A stretch of 64,000 nt of DNA from Burkholderia seminalis DSM 23518 (GCF_902832885.1 NZ_CADFDK010000012.1:150259-214258), one strand, 5' to 3'; numbered from the stretch's first letter, positions 1-9,013 are shown. Notes: generated from the letters alone by a model not told the origin. A program made the numbers and translations.

Positions 1-1238
1 TTGATGAGCGTCTGGTCGACGGTCTGCTGCGTCTTGATCGTCTGCGCGTTGGCCTGGTAGTTGCGCTGCGCGGTGATCAGGTTGACGAGCTGCGACGCGA
101 GGTCGACGTTCGAGTTTTCGAGCGCGCTGCCCTGCAGCGTGCCGTGGTTCGTGCTGCCCGGCGCGGAGATCTGCGGCACGCCCGATGCGGAGGTTTCCGC
201 ATACTGGTTGCCGCCGAGGTTCACCAGCCCGTTCGGGTTGTTGAAGTTCGCGAGCGCGATCTGGCCGAGCACGGCGGTCTGGCCGTTCGAGTAGTTGCCG
301 GTCAGCTTGCCGTCGGCGCCGATCGAGTAGGTCGTCAGCGTGCCGCTCGCATAGCCGTTCTGCGCGAGGTTGTTCACGCCGTCCTTGCCGCCGTACTGCG
401 TGGTGCCGGTCAGGTCGAGCGTGAGGCTTTGCGGCGTCGCCGAGCCGTCGGTGTTCGGCACGGTGAACTGGAACTGGCCGAGCGACGTGGTCGGCGTCGG
501 CGGCGTGCCCGTCGTCGTGCTCTTGATCGCGCCCGACGTATCGAACGTGACCGTGCCGAGGTCGGTCGCCGTCGCGGCGCCCTGCACGCCCGCGTACGCT
601 TCCCACGTCCCGGCCGACGACTTCACGAAGTACATGTTGACCGCCTGCGAACCGCCGAGCGAGTCGTACACCTGGATCGACGTCGAGTAGTTGTACGTCG
701 TGTTGTCGGTCGGGTCGAACGGCGTCTTGGTCGGCGTCTTGTCCTGCGAGTTCAGGTTGAACTGGCCGGTGATCTTGGTCGTCGCGGTCGGTGCGATGTT
801 GGTCGTCGGCGCCTGCAGCGCCACGGTCTGCGCGGTGTTGATCACGCCGCCCGCGTTGGCCGCGTAGCCCATCAGGTTGCGGCCCTGCGAGTCGACGATG
901 AAGCCGTTCTTGTCGCGCTGGAACGTGCCGTCGCGCGAGTACGTCGTCACGCCGTTGTTCGACATCTGGAAGAAGCCGTTGCCGTTGATCGCGACGTCGA
1001 GCGACGAGTTCGTCGTATTGATCGTGCCCTGGCCGAACTGCTGCTGCACGGCATTCAGCGACGTGCCGATGCCGATCTGCGTGTTGACCGACGTCGCGAC
1101 CGAGTTCGCGTACATGTCGGCGAACTGCGCGGTGCTCGACTTGAAGCCGACCGTGTTCGCGTTCGCGATGTTGTTGCCGATCACGTCGAGTGCGTTCGAG
1201 GCACCGGCGAGGCCGCTCAGACCCTGTTGATAACCCAT
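1..1238 (-). CDS. flgE: Flagellar hook protein FlgE (3' end just outside window)
   Basis: FlgE polymerises into the extracellular hook that joins rod to filament. The frame reads 412 codons from the ATG at 1238 to the window edge. The N-terminus carries the rod/hook signature SNALDVIGNNIANANTVGFK, and the last visible residues (YQANAQTIKTQQTVDQTLI) are the typical C-terminal helix, so only a few codons should be missing. A GGAG ribosome site lies 6 nt before the start. The middle is rich in Thr, Gly and Asn, as expected for the exposed hook domains. It is the last gene visible of the minus-strand order flgB-flgC-flgD-flgE, 27 nt after flgD. Confidence 0.96.
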   Translation of the reverse strand, partial: MGYQQGLSGLAGASNALDVIGNNIANANTVGFKSSTAQFADMYANSVATSVNTQIGIGTSLNAVQQQFGQGTINTTNSSLDVAINGNGFFQMSNNGVTTYSRDGTFQRDKNGFIVDSQGRNLMGYAANAGGVINTAQTVALQAPTTNIAPTATTKITGQFNLNSQDKTPTKTPFDPTDNTTYNYSTSIQVYDSLGGSQAVNMYFVKSSAGTWEAYAGVQGAATATDLGTVTFDTSGAIKSTTTGTPPTPTTSLGQFQFTVPNTDGSATPQSLTLDLTGTTQYGGKDGVNNLAQNGYASGTLTTYSIGADGKLTGNYSNGQTAVLGQIALANFNNPNGLVNLGGNQYAETSASGVPQISAPGSTNHGTLQGSALENSNVDLASQLVNLITAQRNYQANAQTIKTQQTVDQTLI

Positions 1239-1265
1239 TTCGATCTCCGTTTCGTGAAAGCTCGA

Positions 1266-2015
1266 TCAGTTGGTGGTGGTGTCGCCGGCCGTGGACGACG
1301 TCTTGACGTTCGGGAAGATCGACGCGACCCGGGTGAGCCCGACCGTCGTACCGTTCGACAGCACCAGCCCCGCGGTGCCGTCCGCCTGCTTGATCACGCT
1401 CTGCACCGTGGCGGCCGCCAGCACGGTCGGCGCGTAGTTCTTGCCGTCGGTGCCCGTGTACTGCGCGCTGACCGTGTACGCGCCGTCCGGCAGCGCGTTG
1501 CCGGCCGCGTCGGTCGGCGTCCAGTTGAACGGCACGGTGCCGGCCGACTGCTTGCCCGCGTTGATCGTGTTGACGACGACGCCCGCGCTGTTCTTCACGG
1601 TGATCGTCAGGTTCGACACGTCGCTCGTGAGCGACACGCCGAACGGCGACGCCGCGCCGCTCTTCACCGCGACCGAATTGCCCGGCGCGAGCACGTTCGT
1701 GCCGATCAGCAGCGCGGCCTGCGTCTGCTGGCCGGCCGTGAGCTGCGTCGACAGCGACGTCAGCGACGTGTTCAGCTGCGCGATGCCGCTCACCGTGTTG
1801 ATCTGCGCGAGCTGCGACGTCATCTGCGAGCTGTCGACCGGGCTCGTCGGATCCTGGTTCTGCAGCTGCGTGACGAGCAGCTTCAGGAACGTCGCCTGCA
1901 GGTCGCTCGCCGACGTGCCGTTGGTCGACGACACGTTGTTGGTGTTCATCGTGTCGGTCGGCAGGTTCGACACGTTCGTGCCGTTGCTGCCGATCGTCGT
2001 GCTGGAGGAAGTCAT
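1266..2015 (-). CDS. flgD: Flagellar hook assembly (capping) protein FlgD
   Basis: FlgD sits on the growing hook and lets FlgE subunits polymerise; it leaves when the hook is finished. The 249-residue product has the conserved N-terminal block (around residues 37-90, with FLKLLVTQLQNQDPTSPVD) followed by a FlgD tudor/Ig-like C-terminal half in which the NWTPTDAAGNALPDGAYTV segment is diagnostic. The length is near the family norm. It lies between flgC (46 nt upstream) and flgE in one minus-strand operon. Confidence 0.96.
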   Translation of the reverse strand: MTSSSTTIGSNGTNVSNLPTDTMNTNNVSSTNGTSASDLQATFLKLLVTQLQNQDPTSPVDSSQMTSQLAQINTVSGIAQLNTSLTSLSTQLTAGQQTQAALLIGTNVLAPGNSVAVKSGAASPFGVSLTSDVSNLTITVKNSAGVVVNTINAGKQSAGTVPFNWTPTDAAGNALPDGAYTVSAQYTGTDGKNYAPTVLAAATVQSVIKQADGTAGLVLSNGTTVGLTRVASIFPNVKTSSTAGDTTTN

Positions 2016-2061
2016 CCTGGTTGGCCTTCTGTCGGGTCTGTGAGGTCGGCGGGCGAGCGGC

Positions 2062-2487
2062 TTACGAGCCGATCGTCAGCGTCTTGAGCATCAGCGTCTT
2101 CGCGGTGTTCAGCGTCTCGACGTTGGCCTGGTACGAGCGCGACGCCGAGATCATGTTCACCATCTCCTGCACCGGATCGACGTTCGGCATCTGCACGTAG
2201 CCGTTCGCGTCGGCGGCCGGGTTCGCCGGGTCGTAGGTCGACTTCATCGGCGACGGGTCGTCCATCACCTTCGTCACGCGCACGCCGCCCACGCCCTGGC
2301 CGGACGCGGTGCGCGCGCCGCCGATCGGGTCGGTCGCGAACACAACCTGCTTGGCCTTGTACGGCTTGCCGTCGGGGCCGGTGGCGCTGTCGGCGTTCGC
2401 GAGGTTCGACGCGGTGACGTTCAGGCGCTGCGATTGCGCGGACAGCGCCGAACCGGCGACGCCGAAGATGTTCATCAACGAAGGCAT
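2062..2487 (-). CDS. flgC: Flagellar basal-body rod protein FlgC
   Basis: FlgC is a proximal rod subunit exported by the flagellar type III system into the periplasm. The 141-residue product has the N-terminal rod motif ([20 protein letters not shown]) and the C-terminal helix [20 protein letters not shown], both typical of FlgC. A GGAG ribosome site precedes the ATG at 2487. It follows flgB by 37 nt and precedes flgD by 46 nt. Confidence 0.96.
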   Translation of the reverse strand: MPSLMNIFGVAGSALSAQSQRLNVTASNLANADSATGPDGKPYKAKQVVFATDPIGGARTASGQGVGGVRVTKVMDDPSPMKSTYDPANPAADANGYVQMPNVDPVQEMVNMISASRSYQANVETLNTAKTLMLKTLTIGS

Positions 2488-2524
2488 GGTGGCTCCTGGT
2501 GCGTGTGCTCGGGTACGGTTGCGC

Positions 2525-3013
2525 TTACGAGTTCGTCGAGATCGCGGCGATCATCGCCTTGATCTGCTGGGTCATCACGGTCATCCCGGTCTCGTAGTGC
2601 AGCGCGTTGTTCGCGAACTGCACGCGTTCGACGTCGAGATCGACCGTGTTGCCGTCGAGCGACGGCTGCAGCGGCATCCGGTATTGCGCGCGGCCGTAGT
2701 CGTCCGACGGGCCGCCGGTCGGGATCAGCTTCGCGGTGCCGGCCATGTGGCCGGCCGCCGTCGACACCATCGACATGCCGCTCGTCACGCCGGCCGGCTG
2801 CGTCATCGGCAACTGCGCGGCGTTGCTCGGCGCCAGGCCGCCGCTCGTCTGCTTCAGCGAGCGCGCGAGCGTCGACGCGAAATCGACGTCGCGGGCCTGG
2901 TAGCCCGGCGTGTCGGCGTTCGCGATGTTCGACGACAGCAGTTCCTGCCGGTAGGCGCGCACGTCGAGCGCCTGTCGGCCGAACGCGAATTCCGCATCGA
3001 GTTTGTCCAGCAT
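2525..3013 (-). CDS. flgB: Flagellar basal-body rod protein FlgB
   Basis: FlgB forms the part of the proximal rod closest to the MS ring. The start at 3013 gives 162 residues beginning [20 protein letters not shown], which aligns with family N-termini; the frame stays open upstream, but that extension has no family character. The rod motif ([21 protein letters not shown]) sits around residues 25-47. It is the first gene of the minus-strand flgBCDE order and is divergent from flgA, with 204 nt between starts. Confidence 0.95.
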   Translation of the reverse strand: MLDKLDAEFAFGRQALDVRAYRQELLSSNIANADTPGYQARDVDFASTLARSLKQTSGGLAPSNAAQLPMTQPAGVTSGMSMVSTAAGHMAGTAKLIPTGGPSDDYGRAQYRMPLQPSLDGNTVDLDVERVQFANNALHYETGMTVMTQQIKAMIAAISTNS

Positions 3014-3158
3014 GTGTGCGTCTCTCCGTATGAAGCGCTGCACGCCCCTCGCGCCGGATGGCGACCCGAGAGGCTTTTTTCCATGACAGCGATGGTAGGC
3101 GTCGGACGCAACCGGCAATCGGGCGAATAACGCGGCAAAGGCCCCCTCTATTCATCGT

Positions 3159-3185
3159 TTGCGCGACGGCCCGGCTCCCTAGAAT
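3159..3185 (+). promoter_or_regulatory. Possible flgA promoter
   Basis: TTGCGC (3159-3164) and TAGAAT (3180-3185) are spaced 15 nt apart, 33 nt upstream of the flgA ATG. The -10 is good but the spacer is short, so the -35 call is weak. It lies in the flgB-flgA divergent region, where FlhDC-type activation would be expected from related flagellar systems. Confidence 0.3.
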
Positions 3186-3217
3186 GCAACTCGGATCAAC
3201 GGATCGAGGACACGGCG

Positions 3218-4432
3218 ATGACGGACAGCGCACTTCGCGGCAGGAACGGGCGGCTCACGCGCGTCCGGCGTGCGTGCGTGCTCGCCGCGGCGCTGTGGAT
3301 CGCCGCACCGGCCGTGCACGCGGAAGACGGGATGATCGTGATTCCCGGCCGCGGCGAGACGGCGGAAGCCGCGCTCGCGCACGCCAACGCGGCGAACGGC
3401 GGCCAGTTCGGCGGGCCAACGGGAATGGCCTCGGGTGCGGGCATCGCGCCGGAAGCGGGCCGCGCGGTTTCGGGTGCGGGTGCCGCGGCCGGCTACGCGG
3501 CGCAACCGGCCGGCGCGATGGTCGTGACGACCGTCCCGCCGCCGGCGCCCGCGCCCGTTCGTGCAGCCGCCCGTGCGAACGCCGGCTACGGCGCGCAGCC
3601 GCGCGCCGCCGACCCGACCGCGATCGCGACGGTCGTCGCCGGCACGGCCGAATCCGCGTCGAATCCCGTGCGGCCGGCGCCCGCGCCTGCCGCCGCCGCC
3701 CGTTTCGCAGCGGCCCGCGCCGCGTCAGCCGCACCGGCGCCGCGCGCGGCAGCGGCTTCCGCGCCTCCGGCCCCGGCCGCCGCCGCGGCGCAGCCCGCGA
3801 CGCCCCCCGGCCAGCAGGATCCCGAGACGATCCGCCGCGCGGCCCTCGCGTTCCTGCAGCAGCAGATCGCCGGCCTGCCCGGCAAGACCACCGCGACGGT
3901 CACGACCGCGTTTCCGCGCGGGCTCGCCGCGTGCACGACGCTCGAGCCGTTCCTGCCGACCGGCGCGCGCCTGTGGGGCCGCACGACGGTCGGCGTGCGC
4001 TGCGCGGGCGAGCGGCCGTGGACCGTCTACCTGCAGGCGAAGGTCGCCGTGCAGGCCACCTATTACGTCGCCGCGCGCCAGATCGCGCCCGGCGAGCCGC
4101 TCTCCGCGGCCGACCTGGTCGCCCGCGACGGCGACCTGACGGTCATGCCGCTCGCGGTGATCACCGATCCCGCGCAGGCGATCGGCGCGACCGCGCTCGC
4201 GCGCATCTCGGCCGGCCTGCCGCTGCGGCAGGACATGCTGAAGAGCGCGGCGTCGGTATCCGCCGGCCAGACGGTGCGGGTCGTCGCGGCCGGGCCCGGC
4301 TTCACGATTTCGGCCGAAGGCAGCGTGCTCGCGAACGCGGCGCCGGGCCAGTCGGTGCGGGTGCGGATGGCGGCGGGCCAGATCGTCACGGCGATCGTCA
4401 AGGACGCCGGCACCGTGGAAATTCCGCTATAG
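3218..4432 (+). CDS. flgA: Flagellar P-ring assembly chaperone FlgA, with long Ala/Pro linker
   Basis: FlgA is a periplasmic chaperone needed for P-ring (FlgI) assembly. The 404-residue product starts with a basic N-region and hydrophobic core ending AVHA, so a Sec signal peptide is probably cut after residue 35. Residues 45-200 are an Ala/Pro/Gly-rich low-complexity stretch. The C-terminal half (about 205-404) carries the SAF/FlgA domain with ARQIAPGEPLSAADLVARDG and GLPLRQDMLK. Enteric FlgA is about 220 residues, so the extra length is the linker. Monocistronic or leading into flgM 118 nt downstream. Confidence 0.93.
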   Translation: MTDSALRGRNGRLTRVRRACVLAAALWIAAPAVHAEDGMIVIPGRGETAEAALAHANAANGGQFGGPTGMASGAGIAPEAGRAVSGAGAAAGYAAQPAGAMVVTTVPPPAPAPVRAAARANAGYGAQPRAADPTAIATVVAGTAESASNPVRPAPAPAAAARFAAARAASAAPAPRAAAASAPPAPAAAAAQPATPPGQQDPETIRRAALAFLQQQIAGLPGKTTATVTTAFPRGLAACTTLEPFLPTGARLWGRTTVGVRCAGERPWTVYLQAKVAVQATYYVAARQIAPGEPLSAADLVARDGDLTVMPLAVITDPAQAIGATALARISAGLPLRQDMLKSAASVSAGQTVRVVAAGPGFTISAEGSVLANAAPGQSVRVRMAAGQIVTAIVKDAGTVEIPL

Positions 4433-4495
4433 GGACGGATCAAACGGCAAGAGTGTAAAGAATTGTTTATTCGGAGCATTTCGGGCTCGCGATGC

Positions 4496-4522
4496 TAAAG
4501 TTCGGGCCGACCCGGCCGTTAT
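4496..4522 (+). promoter_or_regulatory. Sigma-28 (FliA) promoter of flgM
   Basis: TAAAGTTC (4496-4503), an 11-nt spacer, then GCCGTTAT (4515-4522). The flagellar sigma-28 consensus is TAAAGTTT-N11-GCCGATAA, so 14 of 16 positions match with exact spacing. The start codon of flgM is 28 nt downstream, which fits a short leader. Confidence 0.85.
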
Positions 4523-4550
4523 CTGGGTCAAACCGTACAGGAAACCCATC

Positions 4551-4880
4551 GTGAAGATCGATTCCACTCCGAACCCGAGCCCCCTGGCGCCGACCGGCAA
4601 CGGCGCGTCCCGTGCGCAATCCGGCACGGCCCAGTCGTCCGCGCCGGCGGCCGACGCCGGATCGACCGGCGGCGACACGAGCGTGAACCTGTCGGGTCTG
4701 TCCGGCCAGCTGCGCTCGGTATCCGCGTCGGGCGACGCCGATATCGATACGGGCCTGGTCCAGTCGATCAAGGACGCGCTGAACAACGGCACGTTGACGA
4801 TCGACGCAAGCAAGATTGCCGACGGCGTATTGAACACCGCCCGCGAGCTGCTGCAGCAGCAGCGCCCGCAGGGTAACTAA
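4551..4880 (+). CDS. flgM: Anti-sigma-28 factor FlgM
   Basis: FlgM binds FliA in the cytoplasm and is exported when the hook is complete, releasing FliA for late genes. The 109-residue product begins MKIDSTPNP from a GTG start and is small and Ser/Gly/Ala-rich in its N-terminal half, with the C-terminal sigma-binding helices (VQSIKDALNNGTLTIDASKI and DGVLNTARELL) clearly conserved. The perfectly spaced sigma-28 promoter upstream implies autoregulation through FliA. flgN follows after 73 nt, giving the usual flgMN pair. Confidence 0.95.
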   Translation: MKIDSTPNPSPLAPTGNGASRAQSGTAQSSAPAADAGSTGGDTSVNLSGLSGQLRSVSASGDADIDTGLVQSIKDALNNGTLTIDASKIADGVLNTARELLQQQRPQGN

Positions 4881-4953
4881 GCCGGCCCAGGCCGGTTCCA
4901 CCGGTTTGCCGGCGCGCGCCCACCGCGCGCACCGGCGCGACGAGCATGACGCG

Positions 4954-5394
4954 ATGAGAGAAGAGCTGCTGGCCACGGTCAACGACGAACACGCGACGGT
5001 CGAAGCGTTCGCGTCCCTGCTCGTCTACGAGGAAAAGGCGCTGACGACGGCCGAGCCGCTCGAGATGCTGCCCGGCATCGTCGAAAGGAAAAGCGCGCTG
5101 ATCGACCGGCTCGCGCAGCTCGAACGCACGCGCGACACGCAGCTTTCCGCGCTCGGTTTTCCGGCCGGCAAGAAGGGCATGGACCAGGCCGCCGAGCGCG
5201 ATGCGCGCCTCGCGGGCCGCTGGCAGTTGCTGCAGCAGGCCGCCGAACGCGCGCGCCAGGCCAATGCGAACAACGGAATGCTGATCCGCATCCGGATGGA
5301 CTACAACGAGCGCGCGCTCGCGGTGCTGCGCTCGGCGCCCGCACCCACCGGCGTCTACGGCCCGGACGGGCGCGTCTCGGCGCTGGCCCGCTGA
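4954..5394 (+). CDS. flgN: Flagellar export chaperone FlgN
   Basis: FlgN escorts the hook-filament junction proteins FlgK and FlgL to the export gate. The ATG at 4954 gives 146 residues (MREELLATVNDEHATVEAFA...) that are largely helical and charged, with the FlgN-typical LLVYEEKALTTAEPLEMLPGIVERKSAL region. A longer start at 4906 is possible but its Arg/His-rich extension looks non-coding. Position directly behind flgM supports the call. Confidence 0.9.
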   Translation: MREELLATVNDEHATVEAFASLLVYEEKALTTAEPLEMLPGIVERKSALIDRLAQLERTRDTQLSALGFPAGKKGMDQAAERDARLAGRWQLLQQAAERARQANANNGMLIRIRMDYNERALAVLRSAPAPTGVYGPDGRVSALAR

Positions 5395-5548
5395 CCGGCC
5401 GCCGCCGCCGCACTCACCGCCTCTCGCCGCCGTTCGCGGCCACTCACGATTCTACAGACCGGGCCCGAGCCCGGCACCCACGGTCCCTTCCGATACACGG
5501 CCGCGCAACCGCGCCGCCGTCCCGTCACAACAATCAGAAGAGGGCCGC

Positions 5549-6904
5549 ATGCCGTATTTCCGTATTCCGTTGTTTTCCCGTATCGTCGCCGTTTCCGCTG
5601 CCGCGGCGCTGGGCGGCGCGCTGACGCTCCCCGCCGCGCGCGCCGCCGGCCCCGCGCCGCTGCCCACGCCGACGGGCGACATGTCGTTGTCGCCGGCCGG
5701 CCCCGACGTCGCGCCGCCGGCCGCGTCGGGCACGCCCGGCGCGACGGCGCGCGCCGCGCGCCGCGGGTCCGACACCTACACGTACCTGCGCTGCTGGCAC
5801 CGGATCGACGCGGATCCGCTGAAGCCGGCCGCGACCTACGAATGGGCGCGCGACCCGGCCGGCGGCGACTGGTATCGCGTGCCCGGCTACTGGTGGGCCG
5901 ACGGCGCCACGCAGTGGAAGAACATGTTCTACAGCACGACGCCGCAGGACACGCTCGCCGACGTGTGCCGCAAGACGCTGGCCGCGAAAGGTATCCAGGC
6001 CGGCCTCACGCAGGCGGTCGCGGCCAACAACGCGCTGTCGTTCAACTACACGGTGTGGACCCTCGACGACGCGCGGCAGGATGCGCGCGTCAACAAGCTG
6101 ATCGTGTTCGGCGACAGCCTGTCCGACACCCAGAACATGTTCAACGCGAGCCAGTGGAAGCTGCCGAACGGCACGAGCTGGCATGCGGGGCGCTTCAGCA
6201 ACGGCCCGGTGTGGGCCGAATATCTCGCCAACGCGCTGCGGCTGCCGTTCTACAACTGGGCGATCGGCGGCGCGGCGACCGACCAGCACCTCGTCGTGCC
6301 GGGCCTCGTGCAGCAGATCGACTCGTGGCGCGAATACATGGATCGCGCGCCGGACTACCGGCCCGCCAACACGCTGTTCGCGGTGTTCGCGGGCGGCAAC
6401 GATCTCGTGAACTACGGGCGCTCGCCCGAGCAGGCGGCGAATGCGGTGCGCGACAGCCTCGAGCGGCTCGCCGCGGCCGGCGCGACGCGGATCATGCTCG
6501 TCACGCTGCCGGACGTGTCGCGCGCGCCGGTGTTCGCGACCCGCGCCGACACGGCGAGCGTCGCCGCGCAGGTCAGGGACTACAACCGGCGGCTCGTCGA
6601 CGCGGCCGCCGCGCTGCGCGATCGCTACGGCGCGGCGCTGCGGCTCGAGGTGTTCGACGCCTATGCGCCGTTCGACGACCTGCTGAGCCACCCGGCCCGG
6701 TACGGCTTCGACGACGCGACGCGCGCGTGCCTCGACATCCCGAAACCGTCGTCGCTCACCTACCTGGGCGCGCAGACGCCGCGCGCGGACTGCCGCGACC
6801 CGGCGCGCTTCGTGTTCTGGGACACGCTGCACCCGACGACGCGCACGCATGCGTGGCTCGCCGAGCGGATCGCGCCGTTCGTGCGCGCGCGCCTGCTGAA
6901 CTGA
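5549..6904 (+). CDS. Secreted GDSL phospholipase/lipase, thermolabile-hemolysin-like
   Basis: Predicted extracellular SGNH-type esterase acting on phospholipids. The 451-residue product has a Sec signal peptide (hydrophobic 12-29, cleavage near residue 33). An N-terminal domain at about 76-145 (YTYLRCWHRIDAD, GYWWADG, NMFYSTTPQ) resembles that of Vibrio thermolabile hemolysins. The catalytic domain follows: block I FGDSLSD with Ser190, block II around IGGAATD, block III AGGND, and block V DTLHP with the catalytic Asp and His. It lies 154 nt after flgN on the same strand; I see no sigma-28 site in the gap, so co-regulation with flagella is not shown. Substrate preference is inferred. Confidence 0.85.
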   Translation: MPYFRIPLFSRIVAVSAAAALGGALTLPAARAAGPAPLPTPTGDMSLSPAGPDVAPPAASGTPGATARAARRGSDTYTYLRCWHRIDADPLKPAATYEWARDPAGGDWYRVPGYWWADGATQWKNMFYSTTPQDTLADVCRKTLAAKGIQAGLTQAVAANNALSFNYTVWTLDDARQDARVNKLIVFGDSLSDTQNMFNASQWKLPNGTSWHAGRFSNGPVWAEYLANALRLPFYNWAIGGAATDQHLVVPGLVQQIDSWREYMDRAPDYRPANTLFAVFAGGNDLVNYGRSPEQAANAVRDSLERLAAAGATRIMLVTLPDVSRAPVFATRADTASVAAQVRDYNRRLVDAAAALRDRYGAALRLEVFDAYAPFDDLLSHPARYGFDDATRACLDIPKPSSLTYLGAQTPRADCRDPARFVFWDTLHPTTRTHAWLAERIAPFVRARLLN

Positions 6905-6921
6905 CCGCCGCGGGCGGCGGT
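6904..6921. terminator. Short convergent hairpin
   Basis: ACCGCCGC and GCGGCGGT pair almost without loop between the stops of the lipase and the aminopeptidase. There is no T-tract, so terminator function is uncertain. Confidence 0.3.
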
Positions 6922-6923
6922 GC

Positions 6924-8774
6924 CTACAGCAGCGGACACGCGGTGACCTGCGTGCCGCGCTCCACGCACAGCCGCTCGTAGTCGCGCAGGTACGCGCGCT
7001 CGCCGTCGTCGAGCAGGTCGAGATCGATCAGGTCCCAGTCGTAGCCGACCGTCACGATGTTCTCGAACGTCACGGTATCCGGCTGCGTGTCGTCGGGCCG
7101 GATGATCACGATGTTCTCGATCCGCACGCCGCCCTTGCCCGCCAGGTAGATGCCCGGCTCGACCGAAATCACCGCGTTCGGCACCAGCCCGTACTTCGCG
7201 CCGGGCGTGAACCGCACGCCGCCCTCGTGCACGTGAATCCCGACGCCATGCCCGGTGCCGTGGCCGAAATCGTGGCCGTGGTCGCGGCACACCTGCCGCA
7301 CGAGCGCATCGACGTCGGCGCCCGTCGCCGTGCTCGGGAAGCGCGCGACGAGCCCCTTGATGCAGGCCTTCAGCGCGACGGTGTAGATCTCGCGCTGCCA
7401 CGGCTGCGCCACCGTATCCGGACGCGTGCGGCGCAGCACGACGCGCGTGCAGTCCGTCGCGAAGCCGGCTTCGTAGTAAGCGCCGCTGTCGAGCAGCACG
7501 AGCTCGCCTTCCGTCAGCTCGACGCCGGCGCTCGCCGCCGTGTAGTGCGCGAACGCGCTGTTCGCGCCGTTCGCCGCGATCGACGGAAACGTCAACGCGA
7601 CGGCCGAACGCGCGCCGTACGCGTCGTTGATCGTGCGCGCCAGGTCGTATTCGGTGTGGCGGGCGCCCGGCTCGCCGGTCTTCGCCCAGCGCATCGTCTC
7701 GGCGATCGCCGCGGAGCTGCGCGCGAATGCGTCGCGGAAGCGCTCGAGCACCGCCGGCGTCTTGCTCGCCCGCATCGCCTCGACCGGGTTGAAATCGGCA
7801 TGCCGCGCGTGCGGCCACACGCGGCTCACCGCGTCGACGAGTGCGCAATTCACCGATTCGAAGCCGTAGCACACGTGCTCGACCGCGAACCGCGCGAGAA
7901 AGCGCTCGAGCGCCGCGACATCGCGGCGGATCACGTGCAGCGCCGGATACGAATCGAGCGCGACCGGGCAGCGATCGCAGCCTTCCGGCAGGAACAGCAC
8001 GACCTGGCCGCCGACCGCGAACAGGAAACCGAGGTGCGACGACGCATTCGGGATGTGATAACCGCGGCTGTTCAGCAGATACGCGAGATCGTCCGACGCG
8101 CACGAGAAGAACGCGGTCTTGCCGTCGGCCGCGCCGGTATGCGCGGCGAGCCGGCGGTTCAGCGTGTCGAGGTTCTGCGCGACGCTCAGGCCCGTCATCG
8201 ATTCCGGCACCTCGAAGATCGGCCGCTCGACGATCCAGCCCGGCAGCGCGATCGCGCGGTCGATCTCGCGATCGGCGAGGCCCGTCCAGTCGAGCGACGC
8301 GGCCTGCGTCTGCGCGAATAGCCGGTCGCGCTGCGCGACGCTGATCCGCAGCGCGTCGTAGCCGACCCGCGCGAGCCGGCTCGCATGCGCGACCAGCCAG
8401 TCGGCCATCGCCTGCCAGATCGTCACGTTCATCCCGAGCTTCTCGATATGCACGCGCGCCGGATCGCACTGCTGCTCGGCCTGCAGGTGATACCGGCCAT
8501 CGACGAACAGCACGAACGGCGGCACGCCGAGCGCCTGCGCGGTGGCCGCGCTCAGGAAGATCCCGCAGCCGGCCGACCCGTCGAAGCCCGACAGCGCGTA
8601 GCGCGGATTGTTGCTGCGCGGCAGGTACTCGGTCACGTATTCGTCCTGCGACGTGACGACCACCGCGTCGAGGCGCGCGGCGTCGAGCAGGCGCGACAGG
8701 CCGGCCTGCGTGTCGGCGACGGACGCGTCGTACGGAGGCAGGCCGGAGAAGCTGTATTTCAGTCGATCGATCAT
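6924..8774 (-). CDS. Xaa-Pro aminopeptidase (M24 family, long form)
   Basis: Removes N-terminal residues preceding proline; probably cytosolic. At 616 residues it is the three-domain type related to eukaryotic cytosolic aminopeptidase P: two creatinase-like N-terminal domains then the pita-bread M24 domain. Metal ligands are visible in order: LLDSGAYYEAGFATDCTR (two Asp), the His in GTGHGVGIHVHEGG, Glu in VISVEPGIY, and Glu in VRIENIV. The start at 8774 was chosen because MIDRLKYSF matches family starts; an in-frame ATG at 8792 would add six residues. It is divergent from an XRE-cupin regulator. Confidence 0.9.
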   Translation of the reverse strand: MIDRLKYSFSGLPPYDASVADTQAGLSRLLDAARLDAVVVTSQDEYVTEYLPRSNNPRYALSGFDGSAGCGIFLSAATAQALGVPPFVLFVDGRYHLQAEQQCDPARVHIEKLGMNVTIWQAMADWLVAHASRLARVGYDALRISVAQRDRLFAQTQAASLDWTGLADREIDRAIALPGWIVERPIFEVPESMTGLSVAQNLDTLNRRLAAHTGAADGKTAFFSCASDDLAYLLNSRGYHIPNASSHLGFLFAVGGQVVLFLPEGCDRCPVALDSYPALHVIRRDVAALERFLARFAVEHVCYGFESVNCALVDAVSRVWPHARHADFNPVEAMRASKTPAVLERFRDAFARSSAAIAETMRWAKTGEPGARHTEYDLARTINDAYGARSAVALTFPSIAANGANSAFAHYTAASAGVELTEGELVLLDSGAYYEAGFATDCTRVVLRRTRPDTVAQPWQREIYTVALKACIKGLVARFPSTATGADVDALVRQVCRDHGHDFGHGTGHGVGIHVHEGGVRFTPGAKYGLVPNAVISVEPGIYLAGKGGVRIENIVIIRPDDTQPDTVTFENIVTVGYDWDLIDLDLLDDGERAYLRDYERLCVERGTQVTACPLL

Positions 8775-8929
8775 CGTGTGCCCGTTATTCATTGTTGTCG
8801 GCGGCCGGCGGCGTGACGCGGCATGGCGCATGCCTGAAGCGACACGCCGCCCTGGCGCGGATCACGCACGGCCCGGCGCGCAGCCGGGCCGCGGTGCCGT
8901 TCCGGCAGCAGGCCCTCGGGGAATTTTTG

Positions 8930-9013
8930 TCTCACTTAACTTTGTTTGATGCGCGACAGAATCTAGAGCACGCTGAAATTGAGGTCAAGCTAAAATTTTC
9001 GTAGGACTAAAAT
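8930..9013. promoter_or_regulatory. AT-rich control region between aminopeptidase and XRE-cupin regulator
   Basis: The 415-nt gap holds no gene. Within it, 8930-9013 is clearly poorer in GC than its surroundings and contains the palindrome TTGA-GG-TCAA (8979-8988) and two direct copies of CTAAAAT (8990-8996 and 9007-9013). These are candidate promoter and operator elements; which gene they serve is not resolved. Confidence 0.4.

Noticed and set aside
144-2087. A 647-codon plus-strand open frame opposite flgE and flgD
   Set aside because: Extremely Arg-rich and antisense to two certain genes; typical shadow frame in GC-rich DNA.
5459-5474. CCGGGC-CCGA-GCCCGG as a terminator after flgN
   Set aside because: Short 6-bp stem without T-tract; could equally be chance in GC-rich DNA.
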